This document shows positions 21,429 through 30,473 of a DNA stretch of 33,701 nucleotides, piece after piece (the first letter of the stretch is position 1; every line of letters starts with the position of its first letter). The translations under genes were made by a program, and so were the position numbers. The stretch is from Dysgonamonadaceae bacterium (lineage in GTDB: Bacteria > Bacteroidota > Bacteroidia > Bacteroidales > Azobacteroidaceae): positions 1 through 33,701 of the forward strand of contig JAISUN010000015.1 of NCBI GenBank assembly GCA_031272085.1. The letters are read 5' to 3'. Under the pieces are notes generated by a model. It worked only from the letters and a program-made list of their open reading frames with translations. It was not told where the DNA came from and did not search any database.

Positions 21429-23721
21429 ACCGGCTTTTGTTCTTGTAATTGTCATTTTATCAGCGATTTACAGAAATGCAGACGCACAGGTCGGCAAGTG
21501 GCGGAATTTTCCCGCCTATCAGAATGCTACTCTGGTAGCCGAAACCCCCAATTTGGTTTTTGCGGTTTACGACGGCGCATTGCTTTCGTACAGCCCCGAC
21601 GACCAGGAAGTCCGCACATGGTCGATGTTGAACGGATTGAGCGGAAACAGCATTGCATTTATGATTTACGACCCGACATCCAAGGCTCTGATATTGGTTT
21701 ACAGCGATTCCAACATCGACGTTTTCTTCGGCGACGGCAATGTTTATAATTTCCCGGAAATAAAAAACGACAATATGCTGCGCGACAAAACGATTAATAA
21801 TGTGGAAGTTATCGGCAATTACGTATATCTGTCCACCGCTTTCGGAATTGTCGTAATCGACGTGGACAAGCGCATTATCATAAATACTTACCGCCTCGGC
21901 TGCTCCGTAAATTCGGTTTGCAAATTCGGCGATTATCTCTACGCCGCTACCGAAGAAGGAATTAAGAAAGCCGCTTTGAGCAGCAACCTGCTCGATAAAG
22001 AAAACTGGGCAATTTGGGATGACACAAGTTCAACGATGGATTTGACCCGCGTGCATAAATTGCTGATTTTCAATAATACTATTGTCCTGATAAAGGATTA
22101 TGAAGCGTTTTACCTTGAACCCGACCGCAGTCTGAACTATTTTCGAGGCGGGACGATTAAAAATGCTAAAATACTTAATAACCAATTAGTTATAAACGGA
22201 AGCGGCATTATTGATTTTTATTCCGACCTTGATAATCATACCACAATTAACATTGAAGCCAACTCGATAGACAGCCGCAACGGAAACAATGCTTACTGGC
22301 TGGCTATGGGCAGCGAAGGGCTGACGGGAATAAAAAAACTGCCCGATGCTTCGGATTACGAAACCACGGTTTCGGGAATCAAAGTAAACAGCCCGGCCGG
22401 AAATACCGACTTTTCGATGACCGTATCGGGCGATAAACTGTATATTGCCGGCGGCGGACGCGGCGCCGACAGGTACAATATTCCGGGAACGCTGATGATT
22501 TTCGACGGCAACCGGTGGACAAACCTTAATTCCACAGAAATTGCGGCGCAAACAGGCCTTATTTGCGACGATTTTATGTCGGTAGCAGTTGACCCGACAA
22601 ATCCCGACAAATATTACGTGGCAAGTTGGGGCGAAGGTTTGTATGTATTTGAAAACGACAAGTTTACAAAACTTTATTCCTACGGCAACAGCAGCCTGCA
22701 AACTGCTATTCCCGGGAATCCGGACTATGTCCGCATCGACGGGCTGACTTTCGATAAAAACAACAATCTGTATATGGTTAACGGCGGAGTACTGAACGGA
22801 TTATCAATATTTTTCGCCAACGGCGAGTGGAAAAATTTCTACTATCCTGCCATTTCGTCCTGCGACCCAAACAAAATAATCATCGCAAAAGACAATAAAA
22901 AATGGTTCAACATCTGGCGGTCTTCCAAAGCCGGAATTATGGTTTTGGACGACAACGGCACGCCCGACGATATTTCCGACGATGTTGTGGCCTCATCTAC
23001 CCGTTTTGTTGACCAGAACGGCTACGACATAAGCGCAACCGGCTACCTCGATATGGCCGAAGACGCTAACGGCGTGATTTGGGTAGGCACCGACAACGGC
23101 CCAATCCGCTTCTATTCGGCGCAGCAAGTCGAGGAAGGGCTTTGCAACCGCCCCGTTTCGACCGACGATTACGGTTCTGCTTTCCGCTTGCTGGAAGGCA
23201 TTAAGGTAAATGCAATAGCCATCGATGCGGCCAACCGGAAATGGCTCGGCACCGAAAACGCAGGCCTGTTCCTCGTTGACGACCAGTCGGACCCCCAGAA
23301 AATGCAGGTCGAAAACTTCACCGTCGAAAATTCGTATCTGCTCTCGAACAAGATTACCGCGCTTGCAATAAACCACAAAACCGGCGAAGTTTTCATCGGC
23401 ACCGACAAAGGTCTTTGCTCGTACCGGACGGAAGCCACGCTCGGCAGCGATGATTATTCCCAAGCACGCGCATTTCCCAATCCGGTGCGTCCATCGAGCG
23501 ACAGCCAAGTGGTAATCAGCGGTTTAATGGATAACTCGCTCGTGAAAATTACCGATATGGGCGGAAACCTGATAAAAGAAGGGAAATCGGCCGGCGGACA
23601 GTTTATCTGGAACTGCGCCACGAACTCCGGCCAAATCGTGAAAGCCGGAATCTACCTTGTTTTCGCATCTACTCCGGAAGGTAAACAGGGCGTCGTTACG
23701 AAGGTTATGGTTATAAAATAG
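21409..23721 (+). CDS. porZ: PorZ-like beta-propeller protein with type IX secretion C-terminal domain
   Basis: PorZ is a surface subunit of the type IX secretion attachment complex; in Porphyromonas gingivalis it binds A-LPS and supports the PorU sortase. The 770-residue protein has a signal peptide (cleaved near NADAQ, about residue 27). It then has two beta-propeller regions (about 28-330 and 340-680) with two-component-regulator-type propeller repeats such as [15 protein letters not shown] and [16 protein letters not shown]. It ends in a type A C-terminal sorting domain (about 688-770: FPNPVRP..., [32 protein letters not shown]). Length is close to the P. gingivalis protein (776, from memory). 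It overlaps rdgB by 20 bases. It is the strongest sign that the organism has a type IX system. Confidence 0.88.
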   Translation: MKNIFYKPAFVLVIVILSAIYRNADAQVGKWRNFPAYQNATLVAETPNLVFAVYDGALLSYSPDDQEVRTWSMLNGLSGNSIAFMIYDPTSKALILVYSDSNIDVFFGDGNVYNFPEIKNDNMLRDKTINNVEVIGNYVYLSTAFGIVVIDVDKRIIINTYRLGCSVNSVCKFGDYLYAATEEGIKKAALSSNLLDKENWAIWDDTSSTMDLTRVHKLLIFNNTIVLIKDYEAFYLEPDRSLNYFRGGTIKNAKILNNQLVINGSGIIDFYSDLDNHTTINIEANSIDSRNGNNAYWLAMGSEGLTGIKKLPDASDYETTVSGIKVNSPAGNTDFSMTVSGDKLYIAGGGRGADRYNIPGTLMIFDGNRWTNLNSTEIAAQTGLICDDFMSVAVDPTNPDKYYVASWGEGLYVFENDKFTKLYSYGNSSLQTAIPGNPDYVRIDGLTFDKNNNLYMVNGGVLNGLSIFFANGEWKNFYYPAISSCDPNKIIIAKDNKKWFNIWRSSKAGIMVLDDNGTPDDISDDVVASSTRFVDQNGYDISATGYLDMAEDANGVIWVGTDNGPIRFYSAQQVEEGLCNRPVSTDDYGSAFRLLEGIKVNAIAIDAANRKWLGTENAGLFLVDDQSDPQKMQVENFTVENSYLLSNKITALAINHKTGEVFIGTDKGLCSYRTEATLGSDDYSQARAFPNPVRPSSDSQVVISGLMDNSLVKITDMGGNLIKEGKSAGGQFIWNCATNSGQIVKAGIYLVFASTPEGKQGVVTKVMVIK

Positions 23722-23732
23722 TTTGGCGGTTT

Positions 23733-25427
23733 TTACCAATTAAGGACGGAATCGTATTCTGAAACGTTTCCTGCTCCGTCGGTAACGGTCAGGTGCAGAG
23801 CGTTTTGTCCGCTTTTCATTCGTTTGGCGTCGAAATTGCAGAACAGTGACGCGCTTTTTGCATCGTATTCAAACAGCGCAAAACGGCCGTTCAGCGTGCC
23901 TCGCCACGACTCTATCCCGCTCAAATCGTCGGTAATGCGGAACGCGATTTTGCGGTTCTTAGCCCACCTCAACGGTTTCAGCGGGCTTATCGAAGGGGGG
24001 ACATTATCGACAAGCACAGTGTAGGAGCCTAATTCGCGGATTTTTGACCTGATTTTTCCGTCTTCGTATTTTCCGCCAATCCAGGTTTGCTTGCCATCGG
24101 CGAGCATAACGATGCCGTATTTCGATTTATCGGGATAAGTATCTTTTGTAACATCAAGGCTTACAGGGCAATAGCGATGTAGCGGAGCGCGTTCCCCAAG
24201 TTCGTAAACCGGCGAATATGGGTACGAAGATTCATAAATGCGGAAGTCGGTAGAAATGCTCGAATACAGGCTGCCGGTCGGGATTTCGAGCGATATTCCC
24301 TTGTCTGAAACGCTGTTGTCGCGGTCGAAAGCAAGAAATGCGCTCTTTTCGCGGGCTTCGGGAATCGCCGATTTCACGCCGAGAATCGTGAAGTTGAAAA
24401 CGGTAGTGTTGCCGTAAGCGTCGGTCAGTTCGTAGCGGCAGTCGTAAGGCCGTTCTTCCGAAATCGAGAAAATGCCGTTCAGCCGCGCAAAGCGGTAAAC
24501 GTCCAACTTGTTTCCCGGCTCAATAAAAGATTTCATAAAAAATGAACGCTTGTTTTTCCATTCGTTCCAGTCGATGAAACTGTTGATGTAGCGCGTTTCG
24601 TCGAAGAAAAAGCCGTCGAGCAGCGAGTGGAAAATCTCAACTCCATCGACCTTGAACACAATTTCTTTTACTCCGTAAATATTTGTGGTTCCGTCCATCC
24701 GGTCATAGGCTTTTATGCCTGCGCCGAGGCTTCCCCATGCCGTAATCGTGCGGTTTTCGGCAAATTCGCAGCCGCCTGTTTTGTTCTTTATTATTGCAAA
24801 TTCGGCGTTTGCAGTTCCGCCCTCGGCAACTCCTTTTCCGGGCTGCGGGAAAAGCATAATTCCACGGATTTCGGGCGGAGTTTTGTCTTTAACGTAGCCG
24901 CGGAAAAACGGCAGCGCATCAAAAACCTTTTCGGTGCGGGTATCGCGCAGTTCAAAATGCAGATGTGGGCCGCCGGAACCGCCTGTATTCCCGCTGTACG
25001 CCACAGTTTCGCCCTGCCGAACCGGAAAAGCGCCGGGCGTGAAAATCAGGTTTACCGTAAACGATTCGCGGAGGTATTGGCTGTCGCGGACTGCGGCTTC
25101 GATTTTCGGGGCAAAATGGTCGAGATGGCCATAAACAGAGGTAGTTCCGTCGGGGTGGCTGATATAAACCGCCCGTCCGAAACCGTAGGGGCTGACGCCG
25201 ATTCGCGACACGTACCCTTCTTTTACCGCCTTTACCGGAAAGCCGGTTACGCCCTGCGTTTTGAAATCGAGGCCGGAATGAAAATGGTCGTTGCGGAGTT
25301 CGCCGAAATTGCCGCTCATCAAAAGCGGAATATCCATTGGAGGAACGATGTTTTGGGCAGTTGCGGCTGCGATGTAAAACGCTGAAAAGAAGATAGATAG
25401 TAAATAGTTTAAAAGATTAATTTTCAT
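23733..25427 (-). CDS. M23-family peptidoglycan endopeptidase with long C-terminal extension
   Basis: The 564-residue protein has a signal peptide (to about residue 24) and a LytM-type domain near the N-terminus (about 35-175). The metal and catalytic residues are HFHSGLD (His50, Asp54) and HLHFE (His155, His157), so it should be an active zinc endopeptidase cleaving peptide cross-links in the periplasm. About 390 residues follow, rich in beta-strand pattern, with TPPEIRGIMLFP and a final LTVTDGAGNVSEYDSV that resemble Ig-like modules. It overlaps the Sua5/YrdC gene by 11 bases and converges on porZ with an 11-base gap. Confidence 0.88.
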   Translation of the reverse strand: MKINLLNYLLSIFFSAFYIAAATAQNIVPPMDIPLLMSGNFGELRNDHFHSGLDFKTQGVTGFPVKAVKEGYVSRIGVSPYGFGRAVYISHPDGTTSVYGHLDHFAPKIEAAVRDSQYLRESFTVNLIFTPGAFPVRQGETVAYSGNTGGSGGPHLHFELRDTRTEKVFDALPFFRGYVKDKTPPEIRGIMLFPQPGKGVAEGGTANAEFAIIKNKTGGCEFAENRTITAWGSLGAGIKAYDRMDGTTNIYGVKEIVFKVDGVEIFHSLLDGFFFDETRYINSFIDWNEWKNKRSFFMKSFIEPGNKLDVYRFARLNGIFSISEERPYDCRYELTDAYGNTTVFNFTILGVKSAIPEAREKSAFLAFDRDNSVSDKGISLEIPTGSLYSSISTDFRIYESSYPYSPVYELGERAPLHRYCPVSLDVTKDTYPDKSKYGIVMLADGKQTWIGGKYEDGKIRSKIRELGSYTVLVDNVPPSISPLKPLRWAKNRKIAFRITDDLSGIESWRGTLNGRFALFEYDAKSASLFCNFDAKRMKSGQNALHLTVTDGAGNVSEYDSVLNW

Positions 25428-26028
25428 CCAGTTCCCCCTTTCCTTGCCTTACAATTTCCGGTTCTTCGCCGGTGCAATCGACGACAGTTGATGGTTCGAG
25501 GCCGCCGAAACCGCCATCAATAACGATGTCAACCGAGTCGCGGTATTCCTCGTGAATCAGTTCGGGGTCGGTGGAATATTCCATTATCTCGTCTTTGTCC
25601 CTTACCGAAGTCGAAAGCAGAGGATTGCCGAGGGCTTCGACTAAGGCAAGGGCTATGCTGTTGTCCGGCACGCGGATTCCCACTTCCTTGCGGTTTTTGT
25701 AAATCTTTGGCAGACTGCCTGTTGCATTCAGGATGAAGGTAAAGGGGCCGGGCAAATTCCGCTTCATCAGTTTGAAAACGGGGTTGCTCACGCGGGCGTA
25801 TTCGCTTATGTTGCTCAAATCGTGGCAAATAATCGACAGGTTGCTCTTTTGCGGATTAATGCCCTTCAACTTGCAAATCCGTTCGACCGCTCGGACATTC
25901 AGCGCGTCGCAGCCCATAGCATAGACTGTGTCGGTGGGATAAATTATAATTCCGCCGTCGCGAAGCAGAGCAGCAACTTTTGCAACTTCTTTCGGATTGG
26001 GATTTTCCGGATAGATTTTTATCAGCAT
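25417..26028 (-). CDS. L-threonylcarbamoyladenylate synthase family protein (Sua5/YciO/YrdC)
   Basis: The 203-residue protein shows the YrdC fold: GGIIIYPTDTVYAMGCDA (about 28-45), LKGINPQKSNLSIICHDL, LPGPFTFIL, VGIRVPDN and LLSTSVR. TsaC/Sua5 enzymes make threonylcarbamoyl-AMP for tRNA t6A37. The size and the KSNLSIICHD form resemble the YciO branch, whose exact role is less certain, so no gene symbol is given. There is no Sua5 C-terminal domain. It is the first gene of a two-gene unit; the M23 peptidase start lies inside its last 11 bases. Confidence 0.88.
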   Translation of the reverse strand: MLIKIYPENPNPKEVAKVAALLRDGGIIIYPTDTVYAMGCDALNVRAVERICKLKGINPQKSNLSIICHDLSNISEYARVSNPVFKLMKRNLPGPFTFILNATGSLPKIYKNRKEVGIRVPDNSIALALVEALGNPLLSTSVRDKDEIMEYSTDPELIHEEYRDSVDIVIDGGFGGLEPSTVVDCTGEEPEIVRQGKGELDEN

Positions 26029-26061
26029 AAGCGAGTTTTTTTGTTAGAAAATTTTTTTCTG

Positions 26062-26069
26062 CAAAGATA
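26062..26069 (-). promoter_or_regulatory. Candidate -7 box of the Sua5/YrdC-M23 unit
   Basis: TATCTTTG on the minus strand, 34 bases before the ATG at 26028. Confidence 0.45.
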
Positions 26070-26116
26070 ATAAATTTTATTTAAATATTAATTAAGGAGT
26101 AAACGCCGATTTGAGC

Positions 26117-26209
26117 AAAAATTTTCTTTTTGGAAAACTTTTTGAGGCCGTAAAAATTTTATTTACTTGATTATCAATGATATAAAAATTTTCGTGGAAA
26201 ACTTTATGA
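26117..26209. repeat. Imperfect direct repeats upstream of the B12-dependent ribonucleotide reductase
   Basis: Copies at 26117-26145 and 26184-26209 share AAAAATTTTC, then TGGAAAACTTT, then TGA, differing by a few bases between these blocks. Start-to-start distance is 67 bases. Each copy is itself a loose inverted repeat (TTTTC...GGAAAA). A shorter related element, TTTCGTGAAA, lies at 26250-26259 just after the -7 box. Together they look like operator sites. Confidence 0.5.
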
Positions 26210-26240
26210 ATTTTATTGTTTATTTAAAAAATATATTTCG

Positions 26241-26248
26241 TAAATTTG
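26241..26248 (+). promoter_or_regulatory. Candidate -7 box of the ribonucleotide reductase gene
   Basis: TAAATTTG, 67 bases after the second direct repeat begins at 26184 minus ten, and 66 bases before the ATG at 26315. A TTG at 26216-26218 is 22 bases upstream, slightly long for a -33 element. Confidence 0.5.
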
Positions 26249-26314
26249 TTTCGTGAAATGGACAAGAGCCATTGATATTTTTTTGCAGATTATCCAGAAG
26301 ATTTATTTTTACAA

Positions 26315-28852
26315 ATGAAAAGTATAAGTTACACATTTGACGAGGCTTACAAGGCTTCGCTTGATTATTTTAACGGCGACGAACTGGCTGCCAAAGTATT
26401 TGTAAACAAATACGCCTTAAAAGACGGATTTGGAAACATTTACGAGAAAACGCCCGCTGATATGCACCAGCGTTTGACGCGCGAGATTGCGCGGATTGAA
26501 CGCAATTATCCCAATCCGTTGAGCGAGTTGGAGTTATATGATTTGTTCGACCATTTCCGCTACATCATTCCGCAAGGAAGTCCGATGACGGGGATAGGCA
26601 ACTCGTTTCAGGTTGCTTCGCTGTCGAACTGCTTTGTCATCGGCCTCGACGGGCCGGCCGACTCATACGGCGGGGTTATCCGCATCGACGAGGAGCAGGT
26701 TCAACTGATGAAACGGCGCGGCGGCGTGGGACACGACCTCTCGCATATCCGTCCCAAAGGCTCGTTGGTCAAAAATTCGGCGCTGACTTCCACCGGCTTG
26801 GTGCCGTTTATGGAGCGCTATTCCAATTCTACCCGCGAAGTTGCGCAGGACGGCCGGCGGGGAGCGTTGATGTTGAGCGTGTCGATAAAACATCCTGATT
26901 CAGAGGCATTTATCGACGCAAAAATGATTGAGGGAAAAGTTACAGGAGCCAATGTATCGGTAAAAATTACCGACGAATTTATGCAAGCCGTTATCGACCA
27001 AAAACCTTTTGTACAGCAGTATCCGGTAGTTTCCGACAAACCTGAATTTGTAAAAGAAATCGACGCCCAGAGCCTCTGGGGAAAAATCATTCACAACGCT
27101 TGGAAATCGGCCGAACCCGGAGTTCTGTTCTGGGACACGATTTTACGCGAATCGCTGCCCGACTGCTACGCCGACCTCGGTTTCCGCACCGTTTCAACCA
27201 ATCCCTGCGGCGAAATTCCGCTCTGTCCTTACGACAGTTGCCGGCTTTTGGCTATCAATCTGTATTCTTATGTTAAAAATCCGTTTAAGCCGGACGCAAG
27301 TTTCGATTTCGACCTTTTCAAGCAGCATGTTGCTTATGCTCAACGGATTATGGATGACATTATCGACCTCGAAATTGAAAAAATAGATACAATTCTGCAC
27401 AAAATAAATTCCGACCCCGAAACCGAAGAAGTTAAGCACGCCGAGCGCATGCTGTGGCAAAAAATCCGCCGCAAAACCCTGCTCGGCCGCCGTACCGGAG
27501 TGGGAATAACTGCGGAAGGCGATATGCTGGCCGCCCTCGGATTCCGCTATGGAACAGAAGAAGCCACCGATTTTGCCGAAACAATCCAGAAAACGCTGGC
27601 TCTTGCCGCTTACCGCTCGTCGGTAACGATGGCCAAGGAACGCGGAGCATTCGAGATTTTCGACGCTCAACGCGAAGAAGAAAATCCGTTTATGAAACGG
27701 CTGCAAGAGGCTGACCCCCAATTGGTTGAAGAAATGCGCAAATTTGGCCGCCGAAATATTGCCTGCCTCACGATTGCGCCGACCGGCACGACCTCGCTGA
27801 TGACGCAGACTACATCGGGCATTGAGCCGGTTTTCCTGCCGGTTTACAAACGCCGCCGCAAGGTTAATCCAAACGACAATTCGGTAAAGGTCGATTTCGT
27901 TGATGAAGTGGGCGATTCGTGGGAAGAATACATTGTTTTCCACCACAAATTCGTAACATGGATGGAAGCCAACAAATATCCGACCACAAAACGCTATTCG
28001 CCCGAAGAATTGGACGAACTGATTTCCAAATCGCCCTATTACAAAGCCACTTCCAACGATGTGGACTGGTTGCAGAAAGTCCGTATGCAAGGCCGCGTCC
28101 AGAAATGGGTTGACCATTCGATAAGCGTAACCATCAATCTTCCGGCCGATATTAGCGAAGACCTTGTAAATCAACTCTATATCGAAGCGTGGAAATCGGG
28201 CTGCAAGGGCTGTACCGTCTATCGTGAAGGCTCGCGGAGCGGGGTTTTGGTTGCCGCTTCGAGCAAGGACAAGGATTGCCCGGAATGTCCGCCGCAACCG
28301 ATTATCGTTCCTAAACGGCCTCGCGAATTAGAAGCCGACGTAGTTAAATTCCAGAACAACAAGGAAAAATGGATTGCCTTTGTCGGATTGCTCAACGACC
28401 GTCCATACGAGATTTTTACCGGTTTGAACGACGAAGAAGAGGGAATTTTCATCCCGAAAAACATTACAAAAGGCACGATTATCAAGAACTTCGACGAAAA
28501 CGGCGTGAAGCATTACGATTTTCAGTACCGCAACGCCCGCGGCTACAAAACCACTATCGAAGGGCTTGACAGCAAATTCGACCCCGAATATTGGAATTAT
28601 GCCAAACTGATTTCCGGCGTGCTGCGTTACGGAATGCCTATCGACCAGGTACTCAAACTGATAGAAGGCCTCGAATTGAACGACGAAACCATCAATACGT
28701 GGAAAAACGGCGTAGAACGGGCGCTGAAAAAGTACGTAGCCGACGGCTCGGACGCAAAAGGACAGAAATGCCCGCAATGCGGACAGGAAACGCTGGTATT
28801 TCAGGAAGGCTGCCTGAAATGCACCAACTGCGGAAACTCGAAATGCGGATAA
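26315..28852 (+). CDS. nrdJ: Adenosylcobalamin-dependent (class II) ribonucleotide reductase
   Basis: This enzyme reduces ribonucleotides to deoxyribonucleotides with a B12-derived radical, with or without oxygen. The 845-residue protein has the class II barrel. SNCFVIG holds the first redox cysteine (Cys106). STNPCGE holds the radical site (Asn296, Cys298, Glu300), and Cys309, 11 residues on, fits the second redox cysteine. RRGGVGHDLSHIRPKGS and ACLTIAPTGTTSLM are family signatures. The C-terminus (about 820-845) is a zinc-ribbon-like CPQCG...CLKCTNCG tail, as in many NrdJ proteins. I see no N-terminal ATP cone. The upstream region carries repeats that may control it. It ends 4 bases from a converging lipoprotein gene. 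Confidence 0.95.
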   Translation: MKSISYTFDEAYKASLDYFNGDELAAKVFVNKYALKDGFGNIYEKTPADMHQRLTREIARIERNYPNPLSELELYDLFDHFRYIIPQGSPMTGIGNSFQVASLSNCFVIGLDGPADSYGGVIRIDEEQVQLMKRRGGVGHDLSHIRPKGSLVKNSALTSTGLVPFMERYSNSTREVAQDGRRGALMLSVSIKHPDSEAFIDAKMIEGKVTGANVSVKITDEFMQAVIDQKPFVQQYPVVSDKPEFVKEIDAQSLWGKIIHNAWKSAEPGVLFWDTILRESLPDCYADLGFRTVSTNPCGEIPLCPYDSCRLLAINLYSYVKNPFKPDASFDFDLFKQHVAYAQRIMDDIIDLEIEKIDTILHKINSDPETEEVKHAERMLWQKIRRKTLLGRRTGVGITAEGDMLAALGFRYGTEEATDFAETIQKTLALAAYRSSVTMAKERGAFEIFDAQREEENPFMKRLQEADPQLVEEMRKFGRRNIACLTIAPTGTTSLMTQTTSGIEPVFLPVYKRRRKVNPNDNSVKVDFVDEVGDSWEEYIVFHHKFVTWMEANKYPTTKRYSPEELDELISKSPYYKATSNDVDWLQKVRMQGRVQKWVDHSISVTINLPADISEDLVNQLYIEAWKSGCKGCTVYREGSRSGVLVAASSKDKDCPECPPQPIIVPKRPRELEADVVKFQNNKEKWIAFVGLLNDRPYEIFTGLNDEEEGIFIPKNITKGTIIKNFDENGVKHYDFQYRNARGYKTTIEGLDSKFDPEYWNYAKLISGVLRYGMPIDQVLKLIEGLELNDETINTWKNGVERALKKYVADGSDAKGQKCPQCGQETLVFQEGCLKCTNCGNSKCG

Positions 28853-28856
28853 ATCC

Positions 28857-29444
28857 TTATTTTACCGTAAACGAAACAGGAATATAAGCAGGGGAACTGA
28901 TAACCTGATTACCAAGCAAAAAACTTGGTTTCAGGTTTAAAGTTACCTTGGTTTCCTGACCTCCGCCGATTCCGGCAATTCCAAGCGCAAGATTTTTTAT
29001 TGCGTCGGCCGATTTTCCGCTCATCGCCTGCTTCAAATCGAAAGCCATGCTTATCGGTAAAACGGTTTTTCCGCCTGCATCCACCTGAAAACGCTGGCTC
29101 ATAGTTCCTTGCGTGAGTTCTACATCCTCAACTTGGAGCGCATAACTCAATCCGCTCAACGAAGCCACGGTTGCGCTGGGATTAGAGACATCCACATTCA
29201 GCGTGAAACTGATTGGCAAACTGCCTGTCGGCGACGAAAGTTGCGAATATAAATTCGCCAGCGTCAATGGATTAAGCGAGGTAAGGCTGCTCGCATTCAG
29301 GTTTATGCCTGCAAGCGAAACTGCCGAAATCGAATTGTAATCGTATTTGCACTGCGTCATATTCAACGTTCCGGCTAATTGCTGTGCAATGTCGCAGGAA
29401 AACATTATTCCTGCGAGACAAAATAATGCAACAAATTTTTTCAT
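28857..29444 (-). CDS. Lipoprotein with LEA14/WHy-like beta-sandwich domain
   Basis: The 195-residue protein has a lipoprotein signal (GIMFSC, acylated Cys17). The body reads like an LEA type 2 domain: FTLNVDVSNPSATVASLSGLSYALQVEDVELTQG, then VLPISMAFDL, with the conserved Asn-Pro and the strand-turn pattern of that fold. Such domains occur in bacterial desiccation and envelope proteins, but the function is usually unknown. It lies 36 bases after the MscS gene on the same strand, so both may be part of one envelope-stress unit. Fold assignment is from pattern only. Confidence 0.65.
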   Translation of the reverse strand: MKKFVALFCLAGIMFSCDIAQQLAGTLNMTQCKYDYNSISAVSLAGINLNASSLTSLNPLTLANLYSQLSSPTGSLPISFTLNVDVSNPSATVASLSGLSYALQVEDVELTQGTMSQRFQVDAGGKTVLPISMAFDLKQAMSGKSADAIKNLALGIAGIGGGQETKVTLNLKPSFLLGNQVISSPAYIPVSFTVK

Positions 29445-29480
29445 ATAAATAATTAAATATTAGTTAATTAACTGTAATTT

Positions 29481-30374
29481 TCAATTATTCGACACGTGAA
29501 CGGTCATTTGCGGGAACGGTATGCCTATTCCCTTATTGTTGAATGTTTTATAAACATTTTCGTTCAGGTCGTAAGTTACGCCCCAATAATCTTCTTTCTT
29601 TACCCAAATGCGGGCGAGGATTTCTATCGAACTGTCGTTCAGCCCATTAAGAGCGATGAACGGAGCGGGGTTTTGCAAAATACGGCTGTCCGCATTCAAA
29701 ATATCGGATACGGTTCGTTTCACTACATCGTAATCGCTGCCGTAATCCACGCCCACTTTAAAGTCGATTCTGCGGGTGGCTTCGTTGTTGTAATTGACTA
29801 TTACATTGGTACTTAACCCCCCATTTGGGATGAACACGATTTTGTTGTCAACGGAAGCGATTTCGGTGTTGAAAATGTGGATTCCACGCACAGTTCCTTC
29901 CTGTCCCTGCGCCTGAATGTAGTCGCCAACCCGGAAAGGCTTGAACAGCAGCAACATAATCCCGCCGGCAAAATTTTGCAGCGTTCCGCTCATTGCCATA
30001 CCTAAGGCCACGCCGACCGAAGCGAGCAGAGCCGCAAACGAAGTGGTGTCGATGCCTAACTTGTTGATAATCCCGACAACAAGCAGGGCAGTGAGCATAA
30101 TGTTAATCAGGCTCTTGGTAAACGAAGCGATGGTCGGGTCGATGCCTTTCCCGCTTAAAAGTTTGCCAATGAAGTAGTTAATGTAATTGATGATTTTCCG
30201 GCCGACCCAGTATAAAATTATACACAGGATAACTTTAAGGCCAAAATCAATAATTTTGGGCAACAGAGAACTGAAATACGATTCAATTTGCCCCACTTTT
30301 TGAATGTCGAAAGAAACGCTTTTCAGCGAATCAGCCTGCGCAAGCAGTGCGGTTAGGGAAATAATTTTTGTCAT
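29481..30374 (-). CDS. Small-conductance mechanosensitive channel, MscS family
   Basis: The 297-residue protein has the MscS layout: three transmembrane helices (about 38-60, 85-107, 113-145), the last being the Gly/Ala-rich pore helix (SVGVALGMAMSGTLQNFAGGIMLL). The beta domain follows with FKPFRVGDYIQAQGQEGTV and the soluble alpha/beta cage with RIDFKVGVDYGSDYD. It opens on membrane tension and releases solutes in hypo-osmotic shock. The start at 30374 is preferred because a -7 box covers the TTG that would give a longer frame. Length is close to E. coli MscS (286). Confidence 0.93.
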   Translation of the reverse strand: MTKIISLTALLAQADSLKSVSFDIQKVGQIESYFSSLLPKIIDFGLKVILCIILYWVGRKIINYINYFIGKLLSGKGIDPTIASFTKSLINIMLTALLVVGIINKLGIDTTSFAALLASVGVALGMAMSGTLQNFAGGIMLLLFKPFRVGDYIQAQGQEGTVRGIHIFNTEIASVDNKIVFIPNGGLSTNVIVNYNNEATRRIDFKVGVDYGSDYDVVKRTVSDILNADSRILQNPAPFIALNGLNDSSIEILARIWVKKEDYWGVTYDLNENVYKTFNNKGIGIPFPQMTVHVSNN

Positions 30375-30395
30375 AAACTCATTATTATTTTGACG

Positions 30396-30403
30396 CAAAG
30401 ATA
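30396..30403 (-). promoter_or_regulatory. Candidate -7 box of the MscS gene
   Basis: TATCTTTG on the minus strand, 22 bases before the ATG at 30374. Confidence 0.5.
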
Positions 30404-30444
30404 ATATTTTTTTATCAAATAGAATGAAATTGAAAAATAATCAG

Positions 30445-30452
30445 TATCTTTG
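30445..30452 (+). promoter_or_regulatory. Candidate -7 box of the TPR/PD40-nfeD-floA operon
   Basis: TATCTTTG, 22 bases before the ATG at 30474. With the box at 30396-30403 it forms a divergent pair whose -7 elements are only 41 bases apart, so the two promoters share their upstream DNA. Confidence 0.5.
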
Positions 30453-30473
30453 AAACGGTTATTTTATGAAAAA

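Noticed and set aside
24627-25385. A 252-residue plus-strand frame inside the M23 peptidase gene
   Set aside because: It lies opposite the catalytic domain with intact His/Asp residues and shows no family pattern.
26226-26241. A possible NrdR box overlapping the ribonucleotide reductase promoter
   Set aside because: About 12 of 16 positions fit the consensus as I remember it, but the stretch is almost pure A/T and the key G/C ends are missing; a pair of boxes is normally needed.
27194-28297. A 367-residue minus-strand frame inside nrdJ
   Set aside because: It is antisense to conserved catalytic parts of the reductase and shows no motif.
29462-29473. A 12-base palindrome AGTTAATTAACT between the MscS and LEA-like genes
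   Set aside because: It is short and A/T-only apart from two pairs, in an A/T-rich gap; likely chance.
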